Assembly: GCA_900545535.1 (NCBI GenBank)
Contig: UQZN01000001.1
Coordinates: forward strand, 124,001-188,000
Direction of reading: 5' to 3'
Length of the DNA stretch: 64,000 nt
Source of the DNA: an uncultured Phascolarctobacterium sp.
Lineage (GTDB): Bacteria; Bacillota; Negativicutes; Acidaminococcales; Acidaminococcaceae
Below are positions 43,041 to 52,209 of the stretch, piece after piece. How positions within the stretch are numbered: the first letter of the stretch is position 1; the number at the start of each line of letters is the position of its first letter. The position numbers and the translations under genes are program-made. Under the pieces are notes generated by a model. That model was not told the DNA's origin and did not search any database. It saw nothing but the letters and a program-made list of their open reading frames with translations.

Positions 43041-43072
43041 AAAAGCTCATTCCCTCGGGAATGAGCTTTTTT
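43041..43072 (+). terminator. Terminator of sepF
   Basis: AAAAGCTCATTCCC (43041-43054) pairs exactly with GGGAATGAGCTTTT (43057-43070), then TT. Confidence 0.9.
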
Positions 43073-43092
43073 GATGTTAGGGTGAAGGCAAT

Positions 43093-43121
43093 AAAAAAGC
43101 CTGCTCATTTGAGCAGGCTTT
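43093..43121 (-). terminator. Terminator of rpsT
   Basis: AAAGCCTGCTC and GAGCAGGCTTT pair across a four-base loop (43096-43121), and on the minus strand the stem is followed by TTTTTTAT. Confidence 0.85.
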
Positions 43122-43135
43122 AAGCGCTGTAGAGA

Positions 43136-43399
43136 TTAGTCCATAGCATTGACTTTTTTAGCAAGTCTGGATTTTTTGCGGTTTGCAGCATTCTTATGGA
43201 TAATACCTTTACGAGAAGCTTTATCAATCAAACCGGTTGCAGCTGCAAAAGTTGCTTTTGCTTCATCTTGAGAGCCGGTCTCGGTTACAGCAACTACTTT
43301 ACGAGCAGCATTGCGGATAGCAGCCTTGATCGGAGCATTTTTTGCACGACGTTCTGCGTCGGTTTTTACACTACGGATGGAAGATTTAATGTTCGGCAA
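43136..43399 (-). CDS. rpsT: Ribosomal protein S20
   Basis: 87 residues, reading MPNIKSSIRSVKTDAERRAK to the Lys-rich C-terminus. The start is the TTG at 43399, eight bases after AGGAGG; the in-frame GTG at 43408 overlaps that site. S20 of E. coli also starts at UUG and represses its own translation, so the weak start may serve the same feedback here (inference). It is a monocistron with its own terminator. Confidence 0.95.
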   Translation of the reverse strand: MPNIKSSIRSVKTDAERRAKNAPIKAAIRNAARKVVAVTETGSQDEAKATFAAATGLIDKASRKGIIHKNAANRKKSRLAKKVNAMD

Positions 43400-43497
43400 C
43401 GAATTCACCTCCTACAATTAAATACGTTTACTAAAGTATTCTACCACGAAGGAGTTAATTCTGCAAGGCCTTTCTGCAAATTATTCTGCAAAATACT

Positions 43498-44037
43498 TTA
43501 TTTAATGATTTTAGTGGCAATACGTTCAGGTTTAATGTCGGTAAAAGAACGTTTTTCAAGCGGCTTTGCAGGATAGCCCAGCGCCAGAGCAGAAACCGGT
43601 TTAAAACCTTCCGGCAGTTCAAGGCTGGATACAAATTGAGGGCTTTGCGGAATCCTGTTTAGAAGTGCCCAGAGATAAACGGAGCCAAGACCGATATCAG
43701 TAGCAGCCAATTGCATATTTTCCAGAATACAGCCAACGTCAGCTATATAGACCAGCTGACCATCATCTTTGGGTTTGGCTGAAACTACGATCAGAGTTGG
43801 TGCGCCGTAAAATGGATTGTATTTGGGGTTGCCAAAGGCCTGTCCGCAGTATTCTGCGAAATTTTCGAGGATCTTGGGATTTTGTACAACAGAGATATAT
43901 AATTCTCCATATGCTCCGTGACCTACGGGTGAAGCCCAGCCTGCGGCTAAAACGGTTTGCAGCTGGGAATCACTTATTTGTTCAGGTTTATACATACGGG
44001 TAGAACGACGGGTTGCAATAGCAGTTAAAGTATCCAT
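43498..44037 (-). CDS. Nitroreductase-family flavoprotein
   Basis: 179 residues; MDTLTAIATRRSTRMYKPEQIS, with the RRS.R motif at the N-terminus that binds FMN phosphate, then GWASPVGHGAYGELYISVV and a C-terminal LALGYPAKPLEKR. These are small FMN-dependent NAD(P)H oxidoreductases. The substrate is unknown; nitro compounds are reduced only adventitiously by many members. It is a monocistron on the minus strand between rpsT and lepA. Confidence 0.88.
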   Translation of the reverse strand: MDTLTAIATRRSTRMYKPEQISDSQLQTVLAAGWASPVGHGAYGELYISVVQNPKILENFAEYCGQAFGNPKYNPFYGAPTLIVVSAKPKDDGQLVYIADVGCILENMQLAATDIGLGSVYLWALLNRIPQSPQFVSSLELPEGFKPVSALALGYPAKPLEKRSFTDIKPERIATKIIK

Positions 44038-44231
44038 AATAAAACATCCTTTCCTAATAAATATTATTCTATTATTACTTATATTGTAACAGGTTCAAGC
44101 CGTGATTTGCTGTAAATTATTTGTGAAGTAGCGTTAAACACAGTTATATATACTTTCATAATCTTTAATATAAATATTTTTTATCGTAGCAGCAGCTGAT
44201 TTAAAGAAAGTTGATCAAAAAGAGTTAGTAT

Positions 44232-44261
44232 TTGCTTAACCATAGGCAAAAATGATATAAT
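44232..44261 (+). promoter_or_regulatory. Promoter of lepA
   Basis: TTGCTT (44232-44237), 18-bp spacer, TATAAT (44256-44261). The 287-bp gap from 44038 otherwise holds nothing recognised. Confidence 0.6.
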
Positions 44262-44324
44262 ATTTTGCGATGAATTTACGGCGGGTTTTCCGCTTGAGCA
44301 AGATTATATATGAAGGAGAATATG

Positions 44325-46121
44325 ATGGACCAGAAAAAGATCCGTAATTTTTCTATAATTGCCCATATCGATCATGGCAAATCTACTTTGGCCGACAGAT
44401 TGATAGAATATACTGGTACGCTGACAAAACGCGAGATGGAGGCACAGATACTCGATTCGATGGATCTGGAGCGTGAGCGCGGCATTACGATCAAGGCACA
44501 GGCTGTGCGCAGCAGTTATCAGGCTCAAAACGGTGAAGAGTATATGCTTAACTTTATTGATACGCCTGGACATGTAGATTTTACCTATGAGGTCTCCAGG
44601 GCTTTGGCTGCCTGTGAAGGTGCGTTGCTTGTTATTGATGCAACTCAGGGAATAGAAGCACAGACTCTGGCCAATGTCTATCTGGCTTTAGATAATGATC
44701 TGGAAATTATTCCGGTCATCAATAAGGTCGATCTTCCCAGTGCCGATCCTGAACGGGTCAAGCATGAGATCGAGGAGGTCATCGGGATCGATGCTTCGGA
44801 AGCTGTTTTGACCAGTGCCAAGACAGGCCTTGGTATCGAAGATGTGCTGGAGGCTATTGTAGCTAAGGTGCCGGCACCTTCAGGCGATAGCGGCAGTCCT
44901 TTAAAAGCGTTGGTATTCGATTCTAAATTTGACGCTTATAAAGGCGTTGTTTTGTATGTGCGTGTTATTGACGGTCGCATAAAACCCGGTATGAAAATCA
45001 GGATGATGGCGACCGGTGCTGAATTTGAGGTAACAGAGGTTGGCGTGTTCAAGCCTAATCTTGTTAATGTAGATTCGTTAGAAGTTGGGCAGGTTGGCTT
45101 TTTTGCTGCTGCAATCAAAAATGTTAAAGATGCGCGTGTAGGCGATACGGTTACTGATGCTAATAATCCGGCGGCCGAGGCGCTGCCGGGTTATCGCAAG
45201 GCAACGCCGATGGTTTTCTGCGGCCTTTATCCGGTAGAAAATTCGGATTATGATAATTTGCGGGACGCGCTGGAAAAATTACAGCTCAACGATGCGTCTC
45301 TGGTTTTTGAACCGGAAACATCGGTAGCGCTTGGCTTTGGTTTCCGCTGCGGCTTTTTGGGACTGCTGCATATGGACGTTATTAAAGAACGGCTGGAGCG
45401 GGAATATAATTTGACGCTGATCACAACGGCGCCCAACGTTATTTATCAGGTGTTTCGTACTAATGGTGATGTGGAGCTGGTCGATAATCCGTCCAATTTC
45501 CCTGATCCGACAGTTATAGACCATGTTGAAGAACCTTATGTCAACGCTACGATCATTGTACCTAAAGATTATGTTGGCGCAGTAATGGAACTTTCGCAGG
45601 AAAAACGCGGTGAGTATGAGAATATGACCTATTTAGACGAAACGAGGGTTATGATCCATTACGCATTACCGCTGAGCGAGATCATCTATGATTATTTTGA
45701 CCGGTTGAAGTCAGTGACGCGCGGTTATGCTTCTTTGGATTATGAATTGGCAGGTTACCGTGCTTCCAGTCTTGTAAAAGTAGACATTTTACTGAATGGA
45801 GAACCGGTGGATGCGCTGTCGGCGATAGTGCACCGCGAAAAAGCTGTTTCCCGTGGGCGTCAGCTGGTAGAAAAACTGCGCAGTCTGATCCCGCGTCAGA
45901 TGTTTGAAATTCCTGTGCAGGCCGCGATAGGCAATAAAGTAATTGCCCGCGAAAACGTAAGGGCCATGCGTAAAGACGTGCTGGCCAAGTGTTATGGCGG
46001 TGATATCAGCCGTAAACGTAAATTGCTGGAAAAACAAAAAGAAGGTAAAAAACGCATGAAGCAGGTTGGCAGTGTAGAATTGCCGCAAGAGGCTTTTATG
46101 GCGATTTTGAAGATGGATTAA
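44325..46121 (+). CDS. lepA: Elongation factor 4 (LepA)
   Basis: 598 residues. The ATG at 44325 is six bases after AAGGAG; the ATG at 44310 lies before that site. G motifs: AHIDHGKSTLADRL, RGITI, DTPGHVDF, NKVDLPSADP. The LepA-specific C-terminal domain is present (GDISRKRKLLEKQKEGKKRMK). It back-translocates stalled ribosomes or aids initiation. The next gene, hemW, starts two bases after the stop, a widespread arrangement. Confidence 0.95.
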   Translation: MDQKKIRNFSIIAHIDHGKSTLADRLIEYTGTLTKREMEAQILDSMDLERERGITIKAQAVRSSYQAQNGEEYMLNFIDTPGHVDFTYEVSRALAACEGALLVIDATQGIEAQTLANVYLALDNDLEIIPVINKVDLPSADPERVKHEIEEVIGIDASEAVLTSAKTGLGIEDVLEAIVAKVPAPSGDSGSPLKALVFDSKFDAYKGVVLYVRVIDGRIKPGMKIRMMATGAEFEVTEVGVFKPNLVNVDSLEVGQVGFFAAAIKNVKDARVGDTVTDANNPAAEALPGYRKATPMVFCGLYPVENSDYDNLRDALEKLQLNDASLVFEPETSVALGFGFRCGFLGLLHMDVIKERLEREYNLTLITTAPNVIYQVFRTNGDVELVDNPSNFPDPTVIDHVEEPYVNATIIVPKDYVGAVMELSQEKRGEYENMTYLDETRVMIHYALPLSEIIYDYFDRLKSVTRGYASLDYELAGYRASSLVKVDILLNGEPVDALSAIVHREKAVSRGRQLVEKLRSLIPRQMFEIPVQAAIGNKVIARENVRAMRKDVLAKCYGGDISRKRKLLEKQKEGKKRMKQVGSVELPQEAFMAILKMD

Positions 46122-46122
46122 A

Positions 46123-47277
46123 ATGCAAAAATGGGAACAAATCCAAGGGGTATACGTACATACCCCTTTTTGCTTGCAAAAATGTTTATATTGTGACTTC
46201 GCTTCATATGCCGGCTTTGATATGGAAACAATGACCAAGTATGTAGACGCTGTCTGCATCGAAATAGCACGGCGCAGTAATATATTGCCTGTTGCAGAGC
46301 AGGCAACGCTGTATTTTGGCGGCGGCACACCTTCACTGCTGCCTGAAAAGCTTTTGGCTAAGCTGGTAGAAGCTTTGCAAAAAAATGGCTGCTGGCGGCA
46401 GCCGGCAGAGGTAACGATCGAAGTCAATCCTGGTACAGCTGATTTAGCTAAATTACGGTTTTTTAGAGAGCTGGGCTTTGATCGCATAAGTTTTGGCGTT
46501 CAAAGTCTTAACGATGGCGAATTGCGCGCAGTGGGCAGGATACATACGGCAAGGGAGGCTCTGCAGGCTGTTGAGATGGCTGAGATGGCAGGGTTTACAA
46601 GAATAAGTGCCGATTTGATCTATGGTTTACCGGAACAAACTTTACAAACATTGGGTACCAGCCTGCGGGCGTTGGTTAACATAGGTTTGCAGCATTTGTC
46701 GGTATATGGCTTGACAGTTGAAGAAAAGACGCCTTTGGCAGAGCTTGTGGACAAGGGGAAGCTGCAGCTGCCGGACGAAGATACTCAGCTGGCAATGTAT
46801 GAATTAGTGCAGGAGTATCTGGCGGCACAGGGCCTGCATAGGTATGAGATATCCAATTATGCGGCAGCAGGGCAGGAGTCCAGGCATAATCTTGTTTACT
46901 GGCAGTATCTTCCTTATTTGTCTTTTGGCAGTGCTGCCTGCAGTTTTGACGGCGACAGGCGGTTTACATCAACGGCTGCCGTTATGGACTATATTGACGG
47001 CATTAATATTGGTAAGACTACCGGAGCAATTGAAGAATTAACGAGGGAAACGCAGCTGGCTGAGTATTTATTTATGGGTTTGCGTACAGCGGCCGGAATC
47101 GATTTAATGGAAACCAGGCAGCGCTTTGATTGTGATGTGATGTTAGAATTTGGCATTGAATTAGAAAAATTTATTAAAGAAAATTTACTTATTCTGGATG
47201 ACAGGCACGGACGGATGAGGCTGACAGAGCAAGGGATGCGCTTCAGCAACGAAATCTTTGAAATATTTGTGAAGTAA
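46123..47277 (+). CDS. hemW: Radical SAM haem chaperone HemW
   Basis: 384 residues. The radical SAM cluster is C-x3-C-x2-C (CLQKCLYCDF) near residue 18; the sequence goes on with YFGGGTPSLL and RISFGVQSLNDGELRAVGRIH. HemW-type proteins were long named anaerobic coproporphyrinogen oxidases but lack that activity and instead insert haem. It is translationally coupled to lepA and lies ahead of the heat-shock operon. Its stop is 51 bp before the hrcA CIRCE element. Confidence 0.93.
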   Translation: MQKWEQIQGVYVHTPFCLQKCLYCDFASYAGFDMETMTKYVDAVCIEIARRSNILPVAEQATLYFGGGTPSLLPEKLLAKLVEALQKNGCWRQPAEVTIEVNPGTADLAKLRFFRELGFDRISFGVQSLNDGELRAVGRIHTAREALQAVEMAEMAGFTRISADLIYGLPEQTLQTLGTSLRALVNIGLQHLSVYGLTVEEKTPLAELVDKGKLQLPDEDTQLAMYELVQEYLAAQGLHRYEISNYAAAGQESRHNLVYWQYLPYLSFGSAACSFDGDRRFTSTAAVMDYIDGINIGKTTGAIEELTRETQLAEYLFMGLRTAAGIDLMETRQRFDCDVMLEFGIELEKFIKENLLILDDRHGRMRLTEQGMRFSNEIFEIFVK

Positions 47278-47287
47278 GAAAAATCTG

Positions 47288-47355
47288 TTGACAACTGTTA
47301 AGGTCAGTGCTATTCTAATATCAAGGTGTTAGCACTCTAAAGAGATGAGTGCTAA
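47288..47355 (+). promoter_or_regulatory. Heat-shock promoter with CIRCE operator
   Basis: TTGACA (47288-47293), 17 bp, TATTCT (47311-47316). Just downstream is a perfect CIRCE element, TTAGCACTC (47329-47337), nine bases, GAGTGCTAA (47347-47355), bound by HrcA. Confidence 0.95.
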
Positions 47356-47377
47356 CAATCGAGTTGGAGGTGGGATC

Positions 47378-48397
47378 GTGTTAAACGAAAGAAAGAAAAA
47401 GATCCTGCAAATTATCATAGAAGACTACATTTCATCAGCCGAACCAGTTGGTTCCCGTACCATTGCCCGCAAGTATGACCTGGGGCTCAGTCCGGCAACG
47501 ATCCGCAATGAGATGTCAGATCTTGAGCTTCTTGGGTATCTGGAACAGCCGCATACTTCGGCGGGACGTATTCCATCTGCTCAGGCTTATCGTTTTTATG
47601 TTGATTCTCTGATTGAACCAGGGACATTGACAGACAATGATATGGCTTTGATAGATGGCTGGTATAATGAGCGCCGCCGTAATATCGATGATATTTTCCA
47701 GTCCACGGCCAAGATCTTGTCTCGTATGACACAAAATGTTTCTATGTTTTTGACTAATCAGCAGACTACTGCAAATTTCCGTTATTTGAAATTTTTACCG
47801 CTTGACAGCCAGCATGCTATTTTATGTATCGTGGCCGATGATGGCAGCATTGATACTAACGTTGTTGATATCCCTTTGGGAATGTCTTCGGAAGAAATGG
47901 ATTACTTGGCAGGTAAAATGAGTAAATTACTGGAAGACCGTAATCTCAGTGATATTTCTGTGGAGCTTTTACAGAATGTCCATACAGATGTGGTCGAGGA
48001 TAAACTTATTTTCTCATCATTGCTGCAGGCCGTACGTAAAATTACAGGGCGCAGGCAGGAACAAAAGGTATTTTTGGGCGGTACAAAACAGTTGCTTAAC
48101 CAACCGGAATTCCGCGATGTGGAAAGAGTCAGAAATCTCCTTGGCATATTAGAAGAAGAAAAGGTCCTGAAGGATCTTCTGCAGGGCGGTGAAGATTCAG
48201 GCCTCAGGGTAACGATAGGTTCTGAAAATAAATTTACCGGCATTCAGGATTGCAGTATGGTTCAGGCTACTTATCGCCTGAATGGTCAGATCGTAGGTAC
48301 GATGGCAGTTTTAGGTCCTACCCGTATGGAATATGGTAAGGTCATTTCTGTAATGGATTACCTGCATAAGTATCTGCGGACAATTTTAGATAAGTAA
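47378..48397 (+). CDS. hrcA: Heat-inducible repressor HrcA
   Basis: 339 residues, GTG start at 47378 after GGAGGTG; a frame reaching back to 47345 runs through the CIRCE element and is rejected. The N-terminal winged helix has NERKKKILQIIIEDYISSAEPVGSRTIARKYDLGLSPATIRNEMSDLE, and the C-terminal part is the GAF-like HrcA domain. It represses this operon by binding CIRCE and is maintained in active form by GroE. It is the first gene of hrcA-grpE-dnaK-dnaJ. Confidence 0.95.
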   Translation: MLNERKKKILQIIIEDYISSAEPVGSRTIARKYDLGLSPATIRNEMSDLELLGYLEQPHTSAGRIPSAQAYRFYVDSLIEPGTLTDNDMALIDGWYNERRRNIDDIFQSTAKILSRMTQNVSMFLTNQQTTANFRYLKFLPLDSQHAILCIVADDGSIDTNVVDIPLGMSSEEMDYLAGKMSKLLEDRNLSDISVELLQNVHTDVVEDKLIFSSLLQAVRKITGRRQEQKVFLGGTKQLLNQPEFRDVERVRNLLGILEEEKVLKDLLQGGEDSGLRVTIGSENKFTGIQDCSMVQATYRLNGQIVGTMAVLGPTRMEYGKVISVMDYLHKYLRTILDK

Positions 48398-48420
48398 AAA
48401 GACTATAAGGAGGAAGTGTT

Positions 48421-49020
48421 TTGCAAACAGAAGATTTGAAAGAGAACTCAAAGCAAACAACTGCCGAAGAAACACCTCAGCAGGAAACTCAAACGAATGC
48501 AGCCGATGCTGCTGGAGTCGATGAGACTGCCGCAAAAAAGAGTGAGGGAGCTGCTGAAGAAAAAACTCCTGAACAGGATGAAAAGGATGCCAAAATCGAG
48601 GAGCTGCAAAATCGTGTTTTGAGGCTGCAGGCAGATTTTGATAATTTCCGCCGCCGCAATACTTCCGAACGCGAACAGCTGGCAACTTTTGTTACAGCTG
48701 ATGTTGTTGGGAAATTTTTAAAAGTTCTGGATAATTTCGAACGTGCTGAGGCTGCTGCTCAAAAATCGGATGATGCTGCAGGTATTTATTCCGGTATTGA
48801 AATGATCAGACGTCAGTTTGAGCAGACTTTTAAAGATTTGGGCGTAGAGGAAATAAAGGCCCAGGGCGAAAAATTCGATCCCGAGCTGCATGAAGCTGTG
48901 ATGAGAGGACAAAATCCCGATATGGATGAGGACACTGTAGAAATGGTTCTGGAAAAGGGCTATAAGCTGCGTGATAAAGTTATCCGGCACAGCAAGGTAA
49001 AAGTTATCAGCAACGAATAG
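48421..49020 (+). CDS. grpE: Nucleotide exchange factor GrpE
   Basis: 199 residues, TTG start after AAGGAGGAAG. A long acidic Glu/Ala-rich N-terminal extension (to about residue 60) precedes the coiled coil and beta-wing (LQADFDNFRRRN, GVEEIKAQGEKFDPELHEAVM, VEMVLEKGYKLRDKVIRHSKVKV). It drives ADP release from DnaK. Confidence 0.95.
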   Translation: MQTEDLKENSKQTTAEETPQQETQTNAADAAGVDETAAKKSEGAAEEKTPEQDEKDAKIEELQNRVLRLQADFDNFRRRNTSEREQLATFVTADVVGKFLKVLDNFERAEAAAQKSDDAAGIYSGIEMIRRQFEQTFKDLGVEEIKAQGEKFDPELHEAVMRGQNPDMDEDTVEMVLEKGYKLRDKVIRHSKVKVISNE

Positions 49021-49068
49021 TTGCCACATAAATTAAATTTAACATATAAACCCAAGGAGGAATAAATT

Positions 49069-50901
49069 ATGTCTAAAGTAATTGGTATTGACTTAGGTAC
49101 TACTAACTCTGTAGTAGCAGTAATGGAAGGCGGCGAACCTACCGTTATCACTAATCAGGAAGGCAGCCGTTTAACTCCGTCCGTAGTTGGCTTTTCCAAA
49201 AACGGTGAGAGGCTGGTGGGCCAACTGGCAAAACGTCAGGCGGTTTCCAATCCTGACAGGACTATCAGTTCTATCAAACGTCATATGGGTACTGACTATA
49301 AAGTAGCAATCGATGATAAAAAATATTCTCCTGAAGAAATTTCTGCAATGATCCTGCAAAAATTGAAAGAAGATGCAGAAAAATATTTGGGTGAAAAAGT
49401 AATGCAGGCTGTTATCACTGTTCCTGCTTACTTCTCCGACAGCCAGCGTCAGGCAACTAAAGACGCAGGTCGGATCGCAGGCTTGGAAGTTCTGCGTATC
49501 ATCAACGAGCCTACTGCTGCTTCTCTGGCTTATGGTATTGATAAAAGCGATGATCACACCGTTATGGTTTATGATCTTGGCGGCGGTACCTTCGACGTAT
49601 CTATCCTTGATGTCGGCGACGGCGTATTTGAAGTAAAAGCTACTAACGGCGACACTCATTTGGGCGGCGATGATTTCGACCAGAAAATCGTTGACTGGAT
49701 GGTTGCTGAATTCAAGAAAAACGAAGGCATTGATCTGAGCAATGACCGTATGGCCATGCAGCGTTTGCGTGAAGCAGCTGAAAAAGCCAAGATCGAGTTG
49801 TCCGGCGTCTTGACTACCAACATCAACCTGCCGTTTATTACTGCCGGTGCTGAAGGTCCTAAGCATTTGGATATGGACCTGACCCGCGCTAAATTTGATG
49901 AATTGACTGCCGATCTTGTTGAACGCACAATGGAACCGACCCGTAAGGCTATGGCTGACGCTGGTTTATCTGCTTCCGATATCAATAAAGTTATCTTAGT
50001 CGGCGGTTCTTCCCGTATCCCGGCTGTACAGGAAGCTTTGAAAAAATTCATCGGCAAAGAGCCTTATCGCGGTGTAAACCCTGATGAATGCGTCGCTGTT
50101 GGCGCAGCTATCCAGGCCGGCGTTCTGGCAGGCGAAGTTAAAGACGTGCTCCTGCTTGACGTAACTCCGTTGTCTTTGGGTATCGAAACTTTGGGTGGTG
50201 TGTTCACTAAGATCATTGAGCGTAATACCACTATTCCGACTTCCCGCAAACAGGTATTTTCTACTGCTGCCGATAATCAGCCTTCCGTTGATATCCATGT
50301 ATTGCAGGGCGAGCGTGAAATGGCTGCCGATAATAAAACTCTCGGCCGTTTCGAGCTTTCCGGTATCCCGGCTGCTCCCCGTGGAGTACCGAAGATCGAA
50401 GTTGCTTTCGATATCGATGCTAACGGTATCGTAAATGTAAGCGCCAAAGATCTTGGCACCGGTAAGGAACAAAAAATCACTATCACTTCTTCCGGTACGC
50501 TGGATAAGGATGAAATCGACCGTTTGGTCAAAGAAGCAGAAGCTAACGCCGAAGCCGATAAAAAACGTAAAGAAGGCGTTGAAGTACGCAACAATGCTGA
50601 CTCTCTCTGCTATCAGGCCGAGAAAACCATTAAAGATATGGAAGGCAAAGGCTCTGAAGAGCTGATTGGTAAAGTACAGGCAGCGCTTGATACCTTGAAA
50701 GAAACTCTGAAAGGTGAAGACCTGGAAAAAATCAAAGCCGATACCGAAGCCTTGACCAAACCGCTGTATGAACTTTCTGCAGAGCTGTACAAACAAACCG
50801 AAGCTGCTAAAGGGGCCGAAGGCGCTGAAGCAGGTGAAGGTGCGAAAAAAGCTGATGACGACGTTGTTGACGCCGAAGTGGTTGACGAAGACAAAAAATA
50901 A
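49069..50901 (+). CDS. dnaK: Chaperone DnaK (Hsp70)
   Basis: 610 residues; ATG after AAGGAGGAA. The actin-like ATPase domain starts IGIDLGTTNSVVAVMEG and contains YDLGGGTFDVSILD and VILVGGSSRIPAVQ. The substrate-binding part follows from DVTPLSLGIET, with the lid and an acidic C-terminal tail (DDDVVDAEVVDEDKK). The absence of the 24-residue insert near the N-terminus is typical of Firmicute proteins. Confidence 0.97.
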   Translation: MSKVIGIDLGTTNSVVAVMEGGEPTVITNQEGSRLTPSVVGFSKNGERLVGQLAKRQAVSNPDRTISSIKRHMGTDYKVAIDDKKYSPEEISAMILQKLKEDAEKYLGEKVMQAVITVPAYFSDSQRQATKDAGRIAGLEVLRIINEPTAASLAYGIDKSDDHTVMVYDLGGGTFDVSILDVGDGVFEVKATNGDTHLGGDDFDQKIVDWMVAEFKKNEGIDLSNDRMAMQRLREAAEKAKIELSGVLTTNINLPFITAGAEGPKHLDMDLTRAKFDELTADLVERTMEPTRKAMADAGLSASDINKVILVGGSSRIPAVQEALKKFIGKEPYRGVNPDECVAVGAAIQAGVLAGEVKDVLLLDVTPLSLGIETLGGVFTKIIERNTTIPTSRKQVFSTAADNQPSVDIHVLQGEREMAADNKTLGRFELSGIPAAPRGVPKIEVAFDIDANGIVNVSAKDLGTGKEQKITITSSGTLDKDEIDRLVKEAEANAEADKKRKEGVEVRNNADSLCYQAEKTIKDMEGKGSEELIGKVQAALDTLKETLKGEDLEKIKADTEALTKPLYELSAELYKQTEAAKGAEGAEAGEGAKKADDDVVDAEVVDEDKK

Positions 50902-50923
50902 TCAGCTTAGGATGGTGTAAACT

Positions 50924-52072
50924 TTGAGTAAAAAAGATTATTATGACGTGCTAGGCGTGTCTAAGACCGCTACGGCAGATGAAATTAAAAAAGCATACCG
51001 CAAACTGGCACGTCAGTATCATCCTGATGTGAATAAAGATAATCCGGAAGCTGCTGAGAAATTTAAAGAAGCGTCCGAAGCTTATAGTGTGCTCAGTGAT
51101 GAACAGAAACGTGCCCAGTATGACCAGTTTGGCCATGCTGCCTTTGAAAACGGCGGCGCCGGTGGTGCCAGCGGGTTTGGGGGCTTTGAAGGCTTCGGCG
51201 GTTTTGGCGGCGGAGGCATGGAAGATATTTTTGATATGTTCTTTGGCGGTCAGGGACGCGGTTCCCGTGGTTCCAATGCCGGTCCGCAGCGTGGTGCTGA
51301 TTTGCGTTTTGATCTGGAGATCACTTTCGAAGAAGCTGCGTTTGGCTTAGAACGTGAAATAAGCCTGTATCGTGACGAGCAATGTCCGCATTGCCACGGG
51401 AATGGCGCCGAACCCGGTTCTAAAGTCGAAACCTGCCCGGAATGTCATGGCAGCGGTGAAATCCGTTTTACACAAAATACTATGTTCGGCCAGATGACCA
51501 ATGTCCGGCCGTGTCCTAAATGTCACGGTGAAGGCAAGATCATCAGCGAACCCTGTAAGGAATGCCGTGGTCAGGGCACTGTTAAAAATAATAAGAAGCT
51601 TAAGGTTAAGATCCCTGCCGGTGTTGATAACGGTTCCCGTCTGCGGGTAGCCGGAGAGGGTGAGGCAGGTGCCAAAGGCGGGCCAAGCGGTGATTTGTAT
51701 GTTTATCTGTACGTTAAACCGCATAAGTTCTTTGAACGCGACGGTACTACTGTTTACTGCGAAGTGCCGATTAATATCGTACAGGCAACTTTGGGCGCTG
51801 AAATCAAGGTCCCTACGCTGGATGGTCAGGTTGTGATGAAGGTCCCGGAAGGTACTCAGCCTGGAAAGGTACTGCGTCTGAAGGGCAAAGGTATCCCCAG
51901 CCTGCGTAATGGTACACGCGGCGACCAGTTGGTTCGCATCAAAGTTGTTGTGCCGCAGAAGCTGAATGAAAAACAAAAAGATGCTCTGTGTAAATTTGCG
52001 GAGATCAGTAAAGATAATATCAATCCTGAGGAAAAAGGTTTTTTGAATAAAATCAAGGATTTATTTAAATAA
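50924..52072 (+). CDS. dnaJ: Co-chaperone DnaJ (Hsp40)
   Basis: 382 residues, TTG start after GGATGG. J domain with HPD (YHPDV) at residues 1-70, a Gly/Phe-rich linker, four CxxCxGxG zinc motifs (CPHCHGNG, CPECHGSG, CPKCHGEG, CKECRGQG), then the C-terminal substrate domain. It delivers substrates to DnaK. It is the last gene before a terminator. Confidence 0.97.
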   Translation: MSKKDYYDVLGVSKTATADEIKKAYRKLARQYHPDVNKDNPEAAEKFKEASEAYSVLSDEQKRAQYDQFGHAAFENGGAGGASGFGGFEGFGGFGGGGMEDIFDMFFGGQGRGSRGSNAGPQRGADLRFDLEITFEEAAFGLEREISLYRDEQCPHCHGNGAEPGSKVETCPECHGSGEIRFTQNTMFGQMTNVRPCPKCHGEGKIISEPCKECRGQGTVKNNKKLKVKIPAGVDNGSRLRVAGEGEAGAKGGPSGDLYVYLYVKPHKFFERDGTTVYCEVPINIVQATLGAEIKVPTLDGQVVMKVPEGTQPGKVLRLKGKGIPSLRNGTRGDQLVRIKVVVPQKLNEKQKDALCKFAEISKDNINPEEKGFLNKIKDLFK

Positions 52073-52080
52073 GTGCCTGT

Positions 52081-52116
52081 ATAAACTGCGGTTTGAACGC
52101 CGCAGTTTATTTTTTT
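52081..52116 (+). terminator. Terminator of the heat-shock operon
   Basis: ATAAACTGCGG (52081-52091) pairs with CCGCAGTTTAT (52100-52110), then seven T. Confidence 0.85.
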
Positions 52117-52209
52117 ATGCAAAAAAATATGATATAATGTGAGCACTTGAAAATATAGCTGAAAAAGTATTTGAATTTATAGATTCTTAATATTTAAGGA
52201 GTGTTGACT